Positions 15,426 to 23,341 of a stretch of DNA of 64,000 nt are shown here, in pieces. This DNA is from Herbidospora solisilvae. GTDB lineage: Bacteria > Actinomycetota > Actinomycetes > Streptosporangiales > Streptosporangiaceae. Numbering within the stretch: position 1 is the first letter of the stretch; each line of letters opens with the position of its first letter. The notes below the pieces were generated by a model. It did no database searches, had not been told where the DNA came from, and was given only the letters and a program-made list of their open reading frames with translations. A program made the translations under genes and the position numbers. The stretch spans positions 186,001-250,000 of the forward strand of contig NZ_WXEW01000001.1 in assembly GCF_009901565.1 (NCBI RefSeq), given 5' to 3'.

Positions 15426-16361
15426 TCAGGGCACCAGCACGACCTTCCCCCGGGCGTGCCGGGTCTCGACGAGTTCGTGCGCGGCGGCGACCTCGTCCAT
15501 CGGGAACGCCGCCGCGACCGGCACCCGCAGCCGCCCCTCCCCGGCGAGGGCGACCGCGTCCGCGAGCCCGTGCCAGGCCAGGGGGTCGCCCGCGCCCACC
15601 TCGGCGGCGGGCGCGCCGTGGGACAGGTGCACCCCGTGGGCCCGCGCGGTGAAGTCGGCGATCGTCACCACCCGCGCGGGGTCGCCGGCCAGGGCGACGA
15701 GGTCGGGCAGCGCGCCTCCCGCGCAGTCGAGGACGGCGTCGACCCCGGCCGGGGCCAGCGCCCGGACCCTGCCGACCAGTCCCGGCCCGTACGTCGCGGG
15801 CACCACCCCCAGCGAGCGCAGGAAGTCGTGGTTGTGCTCGCTCGCGGTGCCGATGACCGTGGCCCCGCGCGCGACGGCGAACTGGACGGCGACCGCGCCG
15901 GTCCCCCCGGCCGCGCCCTGGACCAGCACGGTCTGCCCCGGGACGACGGCGAGCCGGTCGAGCACGCGGGTGGCGGTCTCGGCCGCGCCCGCCGCGCCGC
16001 CCGCCTCCTCCCAGCTCCACTCGACCGGTTTTGGGGCCCACGCGGTCAGCACCGCGAAATCGGCGTTGGCCCCGCGCCGGGCGGGGTCGGCCGCGCCAAA
16101 CACCTCGTCGCCGGGGTGCACGCCGGTGACCCCGGCGCCGACCTCGTCGACCACACCGGCGGCGTCGAAGCCGGTCCGGAACGGGAGCACGACGGGCACC
16201 ACCTCGCGCAGCCGGCCGGAGCGGATCGCGACCTCGCCGGGCGCGACCCCGGACGCCCGCACGGCGACGCGGATCTCCCCCGGCCCGGCGTGCGGTTCCG
16301 GGGCCTCGGTGACGTGGACGACGGCGGGCGGGCCGTATGCGGTGAACTGGACGGATCTCAT
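15426..16361 (-). CDS. Zinc-free NADP-dependent quinone oxidoreductase-like MDR protein
   Basis: A 311-residue medium-chain reductase lacking the zinc ligands. The N-terminus is 'MRSVQFTAYGPPAVVHV', followed by 'GFDAAGVVDEVGAGVTGVHPGDEVFG' near 65 and the NADPH motif 'VQGAAGGTGAVAVQFA' near 150. The C-terminus 'VETRHARGKVVLV' is typical of the NADPH:quinone reductase branch. It is transcribed divergently from a TetR repressor 50 bp away, the usual pairing for inducible detoxification reductases. A minus-strand TACGGT (16375-16370) lies so close to the ATG that the mRNA may be leaderless. Confidence 0.88.
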   Translation of the reverse strand: MRSVQFTAYGPPAVVHVTEAPEPHAGPGEIRVAVRASGVAPGEVAIRSGRLREVVPVVLPFRTGFDAAGVVDEVGAGVTGVHPGDEVFGAADPARRGANADFAVLTAWAPKPVEWSWEEAGGAAGAAETATRVLDRLAVVPGQTVLVQGAAGGTGAVAVQFAVARGATVIGTASEHNHDFLRSLGVVPATYGPGLVGRVRALAPAGVDAVLDCAGGALPDLVALAGDPARVVTIADFTARAHGVHLSHGAPAAEVGAGDPLAWHGLADAVALAGEGRLRVPVAAAFPMDEVAAAHELVETRHARGKVVLVP

Positions 16362-16369
16362 GTCCGGGG

Positions 16370-16404
16370 ACCGTAACGGAACACCCCGTCCGGTTGACTA
16401 AAGT
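16370..16404. promoter_or_regulatory. Compact divergent promoter, reductase/TetR
   Basis: Minus-strand -10 TACGGT (16375-16370) and plus-strand -10-like TAAAGT (16399-16404) are separated by 23 bp. Each lies 8-9 bp from its start codon, so both transcripts may be leaderless. No clear palindrome is visible for the TetR protein. Confidence 0.4.
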
Positions 16405-16411
16405 GAGAGCG

Positions 16412-17032
16412 GTGACGGCGGAAGTGGGACCGAGGCGACGTTCCGACGCCCGCGACAACCGCGAGCGCATCCTCGCGGTGGCCCGCCTGGCGTTCGCCAC
16501 CGAGGGCCTCGACGTGCCGCTCCGGGAGATCGCCCGCCGGGCCGAGGTCGGCGCGGCGACCCTCTACCGCCACTTCGCCACCAAGGACGCGTTGTTGTCC
16601 GAGGCGTTCGCCGAGCAGATGGAGACGTGCTCGGCGATCGTCGCCGAGGGGCTGGCGACGCCCGATCCGTGGCAGGGCTTCCGCCTGGTCGTCGAGCGGC
16701 TCATGGAGCTGCACGCCCTCGACCGCGGCTTCGCCCGCGTGTTCACCTCGCGGCTGCCCGAGGCCGTCTTCGCCGCCGACCGCGACCGCACGCTGCGGAT
16801 GCTGCTCGAACTCGTCGGCCGGGCGAAGAAGGCGGGCCCGCTGCGCCGCGACTTCGTCATCGAGGACCTCAGCCTGGCGCTGATGGCCAACGAGGGCATC
16901 CGCGCCGAGTCGCCCGCGACGCGGGTCGCCGCCTCCCGCCGCTTCGCGGCCCTGATGCTCCAGTCGTTCATGGCCGACCCGGTCGCCGCGCCGCTGCCCC
17001 CGCCGGTCAGGCTGCCGCTGACGCGGGCTTAG
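16412..17032 (+). CDS. TetR-family transcriptional regulator
   Basis: A 206-residue regulator. The N-terminal helix-turn-helix is clear: '[46 protein letters not shown]' (about residues 17-62). The C-terminal ligand domain is variable. GTG 16412 is chosen because it is 7-8 bp after a TAAAGT box; GTG 16403 and TTG 16394 are in frame too. It probably represses the divergent reductase and itself. Confidence 0.88.
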   Translation: MTAEVGPRRRSDARDNRERILAVARLAFATEGLDVPLREIARRAEVGAATLYRHFATKDALLSEAFAEQMETCSAIVAEGLATPDPWQGFRLVVERLMELHALDRGFARVFTSRLPEAVFAADRDRTLRMLLELVGRAKKAGPLRRDFVIEDLSLALMANEGIRAESPATRVAASRRFAALMLQSFMADPVAAPLPPPVRLPLTRA

Positions 17033-17057
17033 GTCCCGATTTCGCATGTCGAGCCCG

Positions 17058-17427
17058 AGCGGAGGCCATTGGGCCTGCGCCTGGCGTTCGCGGCCGGCTG
17101 GCCTTCGCCCGGGCGCTCGTGCGCGAGCCCGACCTGCTCCTGCTCGACGAGCCCTTCGGCGCGCTCGACGCCCTGACCCGGCTGAAGATGCAGGCGCTGT
17201 TCGGCCGGCTGCGCGCCAGGCACGGCTTCGCGGCCCTGCTGGTGACGCATGACGTGGAGGAGGCGCTGCTCCTGTCGGACCGTCTCCTGGTGCTGGACCG
17301 GGGACGCATCGCCGAGGAGATCCAGGTCGATCTGGGCCGTCCCCGCGCGGTCGACGTACCGGGCTTCGGCGAACTGCGCCGCCGCCTGCCGGCCCTGCTC
17401 CACGTCCCGGCCGATCCGGAGGAGTAG
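17058..17427 (+). pseudogene. Remnant of an Ssu/Tau-type ABC ATPase
   Basis: Only the C-terminal half of an ATP-binding subunit remains. From 17092 one frame reads [20 protein letters not shown], then FGALDALTR (Walker B and D-loop) and [16 protein letters not shown] (H-loop), and ends in a normal stop. The signature SGG is out of frame upstream (17058-17066). The bases between hold a near-duplicate of the RLAFA codons, so frameshifts and duplication broke the gene. There is no Walker A. It lies 25 bp after the TetR stop. An intact relative is at 29778-30563, and no permease or binding protein survives beside this fragment. Confidence 0.75.
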
Positions 17428-17432
17428 CCGGG

Positions 17433-18056
17433 TCACTTCGGCACGAACAGGCCGCGGTTGAACGCCTCGGCGACGGCGGCGGCGCGGTCGTTGACGCCGA
17501 GCTTGGCGTAGACGTTCAGCAGGTGGCTCTTGACCGTGGCCTCGGTGATGAACAGCAGGGCCGCCGCCTCGCGGTTGGTGTTCCCGGCCGCGATCAGTTC
17601 GAGGACCTCCAGCTCGCGAGGGCTGAGCGGCGGCGGTGGCGTCCGCACCCGGCTCAGCAGCCGGGCCGCCACCGACGGCGACAACACGCTCTCGCCCCGG
17701 GCGGCGGCCCGCGCGCCGCGCAGCAGTTCCTCGCGGGGCGCGTCCTTCAGCAGGTAGCCGGTCGCGCCCGCCTCGATCGCGGGCAGGACGTGCGCGTCGG
17801 TGTCGTAGGTGGTCAGGACCAGGATCTTCGACGGCACACCCAGCCGCGCCAGCTCGGTGATCGCGCCCAGCCCGTCGAGCACCGGCATGCGCAGGTCGAG
17901 CAGGACGACGTCGGGCCGCAGTCCGGCCGCGAGCCGCACCGCCTCGGCGCCGTCGCCCGCCTCGCCCACCACCTCGAACCCGGGGGCCGCCGCGAACATG
18001 GCGCACAGCCCGTCCCTGACGACGGGGTGGTCGTCGGCGACCAGCAACCGGATCAC
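17433..18056 (-). CDS. NarL/FixJ-type response regulator
   Basis: A 207-residue regulator. The receiver domain has 'LLVADDHPVVRDGL' and phospho-acceptor Asp in 'VVLLDLRMPVLDG' (near 54). Thr/Lys are in 'ILVLTTYDTD' and 'LLKDAPREELL'. The C-terminal LuxR helix-turn-helix is 'LSPRELEVLELIAAGNTNREAAALLFITEATVKSHLLNVYAKLG'. The GTG start overlaps the kinase stop (GTGA, 18053-18056). It is the last gene of the ABC-2 exporter operon and presumably activates that operon. Confidence 0.93.
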   Translation of the reverse strand: MIRLLVADDHPVVRDGLCAMFAAAPGFEVVGEAGDGAEAVRLAAGLRPDVVLLDLRMPVLDGLGAITELARLGVPSKILVLTTYDTDAHVLPAIEAGATGYLLKDAPREELLRGARAAARGESVLSPSVAARLLSRVRTPPPPLSPRELEVLELIAAGNTNREAAALLFITEATVKSHLLNVYAKLGVNDRAAAVAEAFNRGLFVPK

Positions 18057-19171
18057 GCGGACCTCCAGGGGACGCAGGCGGAGACGCCGGTGCCGCCGCC
18101 GGGCTCCGACTCGACGCGCAGGCTCCCGGAGAGCCCTTCGACCCGCTGCCGCATGATCGCCAATCCGAACCCCTCACGTCGGCGGGAAAGATCGAAACCC
18201 CGGCCATCGTCCCGTACGTCCAGCGCCACCTCCTCCTGCAGGTAGGAGAGCGTCACCCCGACTCGGGTGGCCCCGGCGTGCTTGGCCACGTTGGCCAGCG
18301 CCTCCTGGGCCGTGCGCAGCAGCGCGAGCTCGACGGCGGGGGCGAGCGGGCGGGCCGTCCCGGTGGTGGTGAACCGGACGGGGACGCCGTGCCGCGCCGA
18401 CCACTTCCCCGAGACGGCCTCCAGCGCCTCGCCCAGCCGGGCGGTCTCCAGGTCGCCGGGCCGCAGCGCGTCGACCGACCGGCGGGCCTCGGCCAGGCTC
18501 TCCCGGGCCAGCCCCAGCACCGCGTCGAACGGCCGCCGCCAGGCGGCCGGCACCTCGTGCCGCTGCTCGGCGGCCTGGAGCTGGGTGATGATGCCGATCA
18601 GCCCCTGGGCGAGGGTGTCGTGGATCTCCCGGGCCATGCGCTGCCGCTCGTCGAGCACGCCGGCCTCCCGGGCCTGGACGAGGAGCTGGGCGTGCAGCCC
18701 GGCGTTCTCCTCCAGCGCGGCCTCCAGCCGTTCCAGGGCGGCCAGCCGCCGCTCCCGTTCGACGTCGGCGGTGTGCAGCACCCAGGCGGTGGTCACCATC
18801 ATCACGACGTTGACGGTGATGATGACCCCCTGCAGGACGACCATCCCGGGCGCGGCCGACGCCTGCGCCACCCCGGCCACCACCGCCGTGAGGGTCACCC
18901 CGGCCAGCCGCCACGGCCAGGTCAGCACCGTGAAGGCGTAGACGTAGGGGACCGGGGTGAACAGCCCGTACAGCGGATTCTGGAGCACCATCACGGCGGT
19001 GATCACCAGCAGCCCGGCGAAGAACGTCGGCGTCGCGCGCCACCGGAACAGGACGATCATCCACGCCGCCGCCGGGAGCAGTTCGGTCACCGGGAAGCCC
19101 GCGGCCACGACCAGGACGGCGAGCCCGGCGAGCAGCGTGTACGGCACGACGGTGACGATGAGGACCGGCAA
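18053..19171 (-). CDS. Sensor histidine kinase (HisKA_3 type)
   Basis: About 372 residues. The first ~140 residues form four to five membrane segments. A coiled stretch 'ERERRLAALERLEAALEENAGLHAQLLVQ' follows, then the dimerisation box 'RMAREIHDTLAQGLIGIITQLQ' with the phospho-accepting His. The ATPase domain has 'AQEALANVAKHAGATRVGV' (N box), 'VRDDGRGFD' (G1) and 'GFGLAIMRQRVEGLSG' (G2). The start is uncertain. TTG 19171 follows GGGAG at the permease end; GTG 19147 is the main alternative. It pairs with the response regulator with which it overlaps by 4 bp. Confidence 0.88.
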   Translation of the reverse strand: MPVLIVTVVPYTLLAGLAVLVVAAGFPVTELLPAAAWMIVLFRWRATPTFFAGLLVITAVMVLQNPLYGLFTPVPYVYAFTVLTWPWRLAGVTLTAVVAGVAQASAAPGMVVLQGVIITVNVVMMVTTAWVLHTADVERERRLAALERLEAALEENAGLHAQLLVQAREAGVLDERQRMAREIHDTLAQGLIGIITQLQAAEQRHEVPAAWRRPFDAVLGLARESLAEARRSVDALRPGDLETARLGEALEAVSGKWSARHGVPVRFTTTGTARPLAPAVELALLRTAQEALANVAKHAGATRVGVTLSYLQEEVALDVRDDGRGFDLSRRREGFGLAIMRQRVEGLSGSLRVESEPGGGTGVSACVPWRSA

Positions 19172-19173
19172 CC

Positions 19174-19911
19174 CTACTCCCAGCGGAACCAGCGGACCGC
19201 GACGGCCGCGCACCCGACCGCGTAGGCCACCAGGATCACCAGCGGCGGCCACGAGGGAAAGCCGCCCAGGTAGGCGTCCTGGAAGGCGCCCATGCCCGCG
19301 CCGAGCGGCGTGTACGCGCTGATGTCCCGCAGCAGCGGCGGCATCTGCGCGATCGGCACCCACAGGCCGGCGAAGAACATCATCGGGAAGAACAGCAGCG
19401 TGCCGATCGCCGTGGCCGCCGACCGCGACGGCACCAGCGCGGTGACCAGCAGCCCGATCGAGAGCAGGGCGGCGGTGGCCAGCAACCAGGCGACCGCGAA
19501 GCCGAGCGGGTGGCGCGGCGGGTCGACCCCGAACCCGAGCCCGGCGACCAGAAGGAAGATCACCATCGCGATCAGCGCGATCACGAAGTTGGCGGCGAGC
19601 TGGGCGGCCAGGACCCGGACCGGCCCGACGGGGGTGGTCCGCATCCTCCGCAGCACGCCGTTCTCCCGGTAGCCCGCCAGGGTGGTGGGCAGCGCGGTCA
19701 TCGCCAGGATGGCGACGTTGAACAGGATCAGGACCGGGACGTAGACGTCGAAGACGGTCAGGTCGGCGGTGAGCGGCTCCCGCAGCGCCGGGATGCTGCC
19801 CAGGATGACGAGCACCACCAGCGGACAGGCCACGCCCCAGACGGGGGCGACCTTGTCCCGGACGGTGAGCCTCCCCTCCACGGCGATCAGCCGCCAGGTC
19901 GCGTTGTTCAC
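19174..19911 (-). CDS. ABC-2 type exporter permease
   Basis: A 245-residue membrane protein with six hydrophobic segments. The ABC-2 signature region is 'LFFPMMFFAGLWVPIAQMPPLLRDISAYTPLGAGMGAFQDAYLGG'. 'YRENGVLRRMRTTPV' is the typical cytoplasmic loop of DrrB-like exporters. GTG 19911 overlaps the ATPase stop (GTGA), so translation is coupled. The substrate is unknown; such small pairs export lipids or drugs. Confidence 0.9.
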   Translation of the reverse strand: MNNATWRLIAVEGRLTVRDKVAPVWGVACPLVVLVILGSIPALREPLTADLTVFDVYVPVLILFNVAILAMTALPTTLAGYRENGVLRRMRTTPVGPVRVLAAQLAANFVIALIAMVIFLLVAGLGFGVDPPRHPLGFAVAWLLATAALLSIGLLVTALVPSRSAATAIGTLLFFPMMFFAGLWVPIAQMPPLLRDISAYTPLGAGMGAFQDAYLGGFPSWPPLVILVAYAVGCAAVAVRWFRWE

Positions 19912-20810
19912 GGGAGGTCCTTCCTGGTCAGCTGGACGAAGGCCGCTTCGAGGCCGCCCTGTTCGACGCGCAGCCGCTCGGCCGTGATCTGGTTCCTGGC
20001 CAGCACGGCCATGACGGCGCCGACGACGGTGTCGTCGCCGGTGACGACGATCAGCTCGCCCCGGCGGGTGACGCCGGTGACGCCCGGCAGGTCCGCGAGC
20101 AGGGCGACGTCGAGCTCGCGCGAGGGGCGGAACTGGAGGCGCTGCTCGATCTGGGCCCGGTCGGCCAGCCCGGCGGGCGTGTCGACGACGACGACCCGGC
20201 CCGCGTCGATCAGGGCCACCCGGTCGCAGAGGCGTTCGGCCTCCTCCATGAAGTGGGTGACGAGCACGATCGTCACCCCGCGCGCCCTGACCCCCTCGAT
20301 CAGCGCCCACGTGTCGCGCCGCGCCTGGGGGTCGAGGCCGGTGGTCAGCTCGTCCAGGACGGCGATGTCGGGATCGCCGATCAGGGCCAGCGCGATCGAG
20401 AGCCGCTGCTTCTGGCCGCCGGAGAGGGCGGCGTACCGGGACTTGGCGGGCAGGCCGAGGTCGTGGAGCAGGGCGCGCCAGTCGGCGGGGCGGGGGTAGA
20501 AGGAGGCGTACAACTCCAGGGCCTCGCCGACGCGCAGATTGTCGGGCAGCAGCCCGGCCTGCAGCTGCACGCCGACCCTGCGGGTCAGTTCGGCGCGGTC
20601 GCGCAGCGGGTCGAGGCCGAGGACGGACACGGCGCCCCCGTCGGGGGTGCGCAGGCCTTCGACGCACTCGACCGTGGTGGTCTTCCCGGCCCCGTTGGGG
20701 CCGAGGATGCCGAAGATCTCGCCTTGCTCGACGGTGAAGGAGACGTCGTCGACGGCGACCTTGTCGCCGTAGCGTTTGTGGAGGTGGTGCACCTCGATCA
20801 CGGTGGACAT
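19908..20810 (-). CDS. ABC exporter ATP-binding protein (DrrA-like)
   Basis: A 300-residue ATPase. Walker A is GPNGAGKTT near residue 38, the Q loop 'GVQLQAGLLPDN' follows, the signature is LSGGQKQRLS near 130, Walker B is 'IAVLDELTTGLD' and the H loop is 'VLVTHFMEEAERL'. A ~90-residue C-terminal extension follows, as in drug/lipid exporters. It is the first gene of the operon ATPase-permease-kinase-response regulator. A 7-bp inverted repeat (20861-20890) upstream may be the response-regulator site. Confidence 0.94.
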   Translation of the reverse strand: MSTVIEVHHLHKRYGDKVAVDDVSFTVEQGEIFGILGPNGAGKTTTVECVEGLRTPDGGAVSVLGLDPLRDRAELTRRVGVQLQAGLLPDNLRVGEALELYASFYPRPADWRALLHDLGLPAKSRYAALSGGQKQRLSIALALIGDPDIAVLDELTTGLDPQARRDTWALIEGVRARGVTIVLVTHFMEEAERLCDRVALIDAGRVVVVDTPAGLADRAQIEQRLQFRPSRELDVALLADLPGVTGVTRRGELIVVTGDDTVVGAVMAVLARNQITAERLRVEQGGLEAAFVQLTRKDLP

Positions 20811-20860
20811 GGCCCAAGAGTGCTCCGGCGGGCACGCCGCGCGGCACCGCCCGGCAGGCG

Positions 20861-20890
20861 GGAATCCGGCTCAGCCGATCGGTGGATTCC
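20861..20890. promoter_or_regulatory. Inverted repeat GGAATCC-N16-GGATTCC
   Basis: Perfect 7-bp arms (20861-20867 and 20884-20890) about 50-80 bp upstream of the exporter ATPase. Position and shape suit a site for the operon's own LuxR-type regulator. No promoter boxes are evident. Confidence 0.35.
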
Positions 20891-20923
20891 GCAGAGACTC
20901 CGGCCGTGCGACGCTTGACCGTC

Positions 20924-21020
20924 ATGGACGACCAGCCGGCCCGCGTCGCGTTCGACCTCGACGGATACACCCGCCGGACGACTGAGGGGCCGTGCTTCGT
21001 CTGCTCCTTCGTCGCCGGCA
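20924..21020 (+). pseudogene. N-terminal fragment resembling a HIT-family protein
   Basis: An ATG at 20924 opens a frame whose first ~32 residues (FDLDGYTRR, then EGPCFVCSFVAG) look like the start of actinomycete HIT-domain nucleotide hydrolases with their C-x-x-C zinc pair. The similarity stops there. The HxHxH active site is absent, and the frame runs on into sequence antisense to the WYL regulator. This 330-bp stretch between 20810 and 21141 otherwise holds only the inverted repeat above. The call is tentative and rests on a short match. Confidence 0.35.
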
Positions 21021-21140
21021 GCTGCGCCTGCTTGCGGGTCCCGTGTCGAGCTCGACGCCGTCGCGCCACGGGCGGAGCGGGCCGAGGATGCGCAACCGCA
21101 GGGGCCCCTATGGCAGCACGGATTCGGGTGCCGAGTGTAC

Positions 21141-22073
21141 TCAGGCTCGGGCATATCGCTCGGCCAGCCGGTGGAGGTGCTCCCTCAGTTCCGGCGGGTC
21201 GAGCACGGTGAAGTCGACGCCCAGGCTCCCGAGGAACGCCGCCAGGTCGCCCAGCGAGTCGCCGCCCGTCTCCAGCACGCCGTCGTCGGTGAGCACCCCG
21301 GCCGCCGGGGGGAGCAGTTCGGCCAGCCGCTCCATCGGGGCGTGCAGCCGGACCCGGGCCGGGTGGCGGTAGGAGGCCGAGCCGACCCCGCGCATGACGT
21401 GGGTCGCGGCGTCCGCCGGAGGTTCCCTCGGGACGAAGCGCGGCCCGTTCGGCACGCGGGGCCGCACCCGGTCGACGCGGAAGGTGCGCCAGTCGGCGCG
21501 GGCGACGTCCCAGGCGAGCAGGTACCAGCGGCGGCCGGTGTGGACGAGCCGGTGCGGTTCGACCTCGCGCACGCCGGGGGTGCCGTCGCGGAGCCGGTAG
21601 TCGAAGCGCAGGCGTTCGCGGTCGCGGACGGCGGCGGCGATGTGGGTGAGGACGTCGGCGTCGACGGTGGGGCCGCGCCGGGTGACCGACACCGTGGCCA
21701 TGCCGACGGCGTCGATGCGGTGCCGCAACCGCGAGGGGAGCATCCGCTGCAGTTTCGTCAGCGCGCGCAGCGAGGTCTCCTCGATGCCGGTGACGGTGCC
21801 CCCGGCGGCGGCGTGCAGGCTGACCGCCACCGCCACCGCCTCCTCGTCGTCGAGCAGCAGCGGCGGCAGGGCCGCGCCCGCGCCGAGCCGGTAGCCGCCC
21901 GCGACGCCGGGGGTGGCGCGGATCTCGTAGCCGAGGATGCGCAGGCGCTCGACGTCGTTGCGGACGGTCCGGCCGGTCACGCCGAGCCGGTCGGCCAGCT
22001 CGGGGCCGCCCCAGCCGGGGCGTGACTGGAGGAGGGACAGCAGGCGGAGCAGCCTGACGGAGGTTTCCAGCAT
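21141..22073 (-). CDS. WYL-domain transcriptional regulator (YafY-like)
   Basis: A 310-residue protein. The N-terminal winged HTH is 'RLLSLLQSRPGWGGPELADRLGVTGRTVRNDVERLRILGYEI' (residues ~10-50). 'GVAGGYRLGAGAALPPLLLDDEEAVAVAVSL' is the usual linker. The WYL domain has 'EPHRLVHTGRRWYLLAWDVARADWRTFRVDRV' near 195-225, with W-Y-L intact. A WCX-like C-terminus follows. ATG 22073 is chosen; a TTG at 22085 lies in the operator. It is divergent from a VOC-YdeI pair, with a perfect inverted repeat between them. Confidence 0.92.
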   Translation of the reverse strand: MLETSVRLLRLLSLLQSRPGWGGPELADRLGVTGRTVRNDVERLRILGYEIRATPGVAGGYRLGAGAALPPLLLDDEEAVAVAVSLHAAAGGTVTGIEETSLRALTKLQRMLPSRLRHRIDAVGMATVSVTRRGPTVDADVLTHIAAAVRDRERLRFDYRLRDGTPGVREVEPHRLVHTGRRWYLLAWDVARADWRTFRVDRVRPRVPNGPRFVPREPPADAATHVMRGVGSASYRHPARVRLHAPMERLAELLPPAAGVLTDDGVLETGGDSLGDLAAFLGSLGVDFTVLDPPELREHLHRLAERYARA

Positions 22074-22084
22074 GGTCCCAGTCA

Positions 22085-22109
22085 ATCGCGGAACCGCACG
22101 TTCCGCGAT
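22085..22109. promoter_or_regulatory. Operator ATCGCGGAAC-N5-GTTCCGCGAT
   Basis: Perfect 10-bp inverted arms with a 5-bp spacer, centred between the WYL regulator and the VOC gene. One site could repress or activate both directions. Confidence 0.7.
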
Positions 22110-22147
22110 CGTCCCTAGTGTGCGAAGGGAGACGAAGGGAGCAACCC

Positions 22148-22537
22148 ATGTTGCGCGGACCGGCCACCATCACGTTCTGGGCCGACGACCTGAAGGCCGC
22201 CACGGAGTGGTACACGGAGGTGCTCGGGATCGAGCCTTACTTCGCGGTGCCGGGGTACGTGGAGTTCCGGATCGGCGACCACCTGGCGGAGCTGGGCCTC
22301 GCCGACTCCCGGTACGCCCCCGGAGGCGCCCCGGCCCGGCCGGGCGGCGCGGTGGTCCACTGGCACGTCGACGACGTGGCGGAGTCGCTCGACCGGCTGC
22401 TGAAGCTGGGCGCGACGCCGCACCTCCCGCTGACCGAGCGCGGCGAGGGGTTCGTGACGGCGGCGGTCGCCGACCCGTTCGGCAACGTGCTGGGCGTCAT
22501 GTACAACCCCCACTACCTGGAGATGCTGGGCCGATGA
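22148..22537 (+). CDS. VOC-family (glyoxalase-like) protein
   Basis: A 129-residue protein with the two beta-alpha-beta-beta-beta modules of the vicinal-oxygen-chelate fold. It begins 'GPATITFWADDLKAATEWYTEVLGIEPYF'; the C-terminal module has 'VHWHVDDVAESLDRLLKLGA' and ends 'VADPFGNVLGVMYNP', the standard VOC ending. ATG 22148 has AGGGAG at 22136-22141. Its function may be resistance or lactoylglutathione-type chemistry, unassigned. Its stop overlaps the start of the next gene. Confidence 0.88.
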   Translation: MLRGPATITFWADDLKAATEWYTEVLGIEPYFAVPGYVEFRIGDHLAELGLADSRYAPGGAPARPGGAVVHWHVDDVAESLDRLLKLGATPHLPLTERGEGFVTAAVADPFGNVLGVMYNPHYLEMLGR

Positions 22538-23088
22538 TGCACTTTCCGGACGCGGCGGCGTGGGAGGCCTGGTTGTCGGCCAACCACGCCGGTGAGGGCG
22601 TGTGGTTGCGCATCGCCAAGAAGGGCGCGCCGCTGACGTCGGTCACGATCGGCCAGGCGCTCGACGTGGCGCTCTGCTTCGGCTGGATCGACAGTCAGCG
22701 CAGACGCCACGACGAGCACAGCTACCTGCAGCGCTTCTCCCGGCGGCGGCCGGGCGGCGCGTGGTCGCGGGTGAACGTCCGCCGGGCCGAGGCCCTCATC
22801 GAGGCCGGGCGCATGCGGCCGCCGGGGCTGGCGGAGGTGGAGGCGGCCCGCGCCGACGGCCGCTGGGACGCCGCCTACGCGGCGCAGAGCGAGTTCACGG
22901 TGCCCGCCGACCTGGAGGCGGCGCTCGACCCGGCCACCCGCGCGGCCTTCGAGGGCCTCGACCGGACCGCGCGCTACCTGCTGATCCTGCCGCTGCTCAA
23001 GGCGCGCGGCCCGCAGGCGCGGGCGGCGCGGCTGGAGAAGGCGCTCGGTGAACTCCGGACCCGTATGGCCGGCCAGGCGGAGCCGTAA
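22534..23088 (+). CDS. YdeI/OmpD-associated family protein
   Basis: A 184-residue protein with the N-terminal pattern 'WEAWLSANHAGEGVWLRIAKKGA', then 'LDVALCFGWIDSQRRRHDEHSYLQRFSRRRPGGAWSRVNVRRAEALIEAGRM' and the C-terminal 'GLDRTARYLLILPLLKARGPQARAARLEKAL'. This is the YdeI/bacteriocin-protection family of unclear biochemistry. The ATG at 22534 overlaps the VOC stop (ATGA), so both are co-expressed under the WYL operator. Confidence 0.88.
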   Translation: MMHFPDAAAWEAWLSANHAGEGVWLRIAKKGAPLTSVTIGQALDVALCFGWIDSQRRRHDEHSYLQRFSRRRPGGAWSRVNVRRAEALIEAGRMRPPGLAEVEAARADGRWDAAYAAQSEFTVPADLEAALDPATRAAFEGLDRTARYLLILPLLKARGPQARAARLEKALGELRTRMAGQAEP

Positions 23089-23341
23089 CGGAAGGAAGCA
23101 GTTCCCGGGTTGCGAAGCCGACGCTCACTCGTTATCGGGCGTTATAAAGGGACATTCGAAACCGGCGTGGCCTATGTGACCTGGTAATATGTCAGATACC
23201 ACAGGTTCTGACAGTGTTTTGTTGAGTTTTCCTATCCCTTGTCCCTTTTTTACCGTTCCATTACCGTCCGCAGTGGCTTTCCACTCCCTCGGACGGGCTC
23301 CCTCTCCCGAGCGCCCCCGTCCCCTCCGCCCTGGAGGCGAC
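23089..23341 (+). promoter_or_regulatory. A+T-rich leader of the M14 carboxypeptidase
   Basis: This is 253 bp with no gene. It has A+T-rich patches (TATAAA at 23143-23148, TAATAT at 23185-23190, a pyrimidine-rich run 23220-23260) unlike the flanks. CTGGAGG before the ATG at 23342 is the ribosome site. No -35 stands at a normal distance from either -10-like box. Confidence 0.35.

Noticed and set aside
20811-21140. A 118-codon minus-strand frame (20798-21154) as a small Cys-containing gene
   Set aside because: It has no recognisable motif, it overlaps the exporter promoter dyad and the ATPase start, and its codon positions do not show the usual GC bias.
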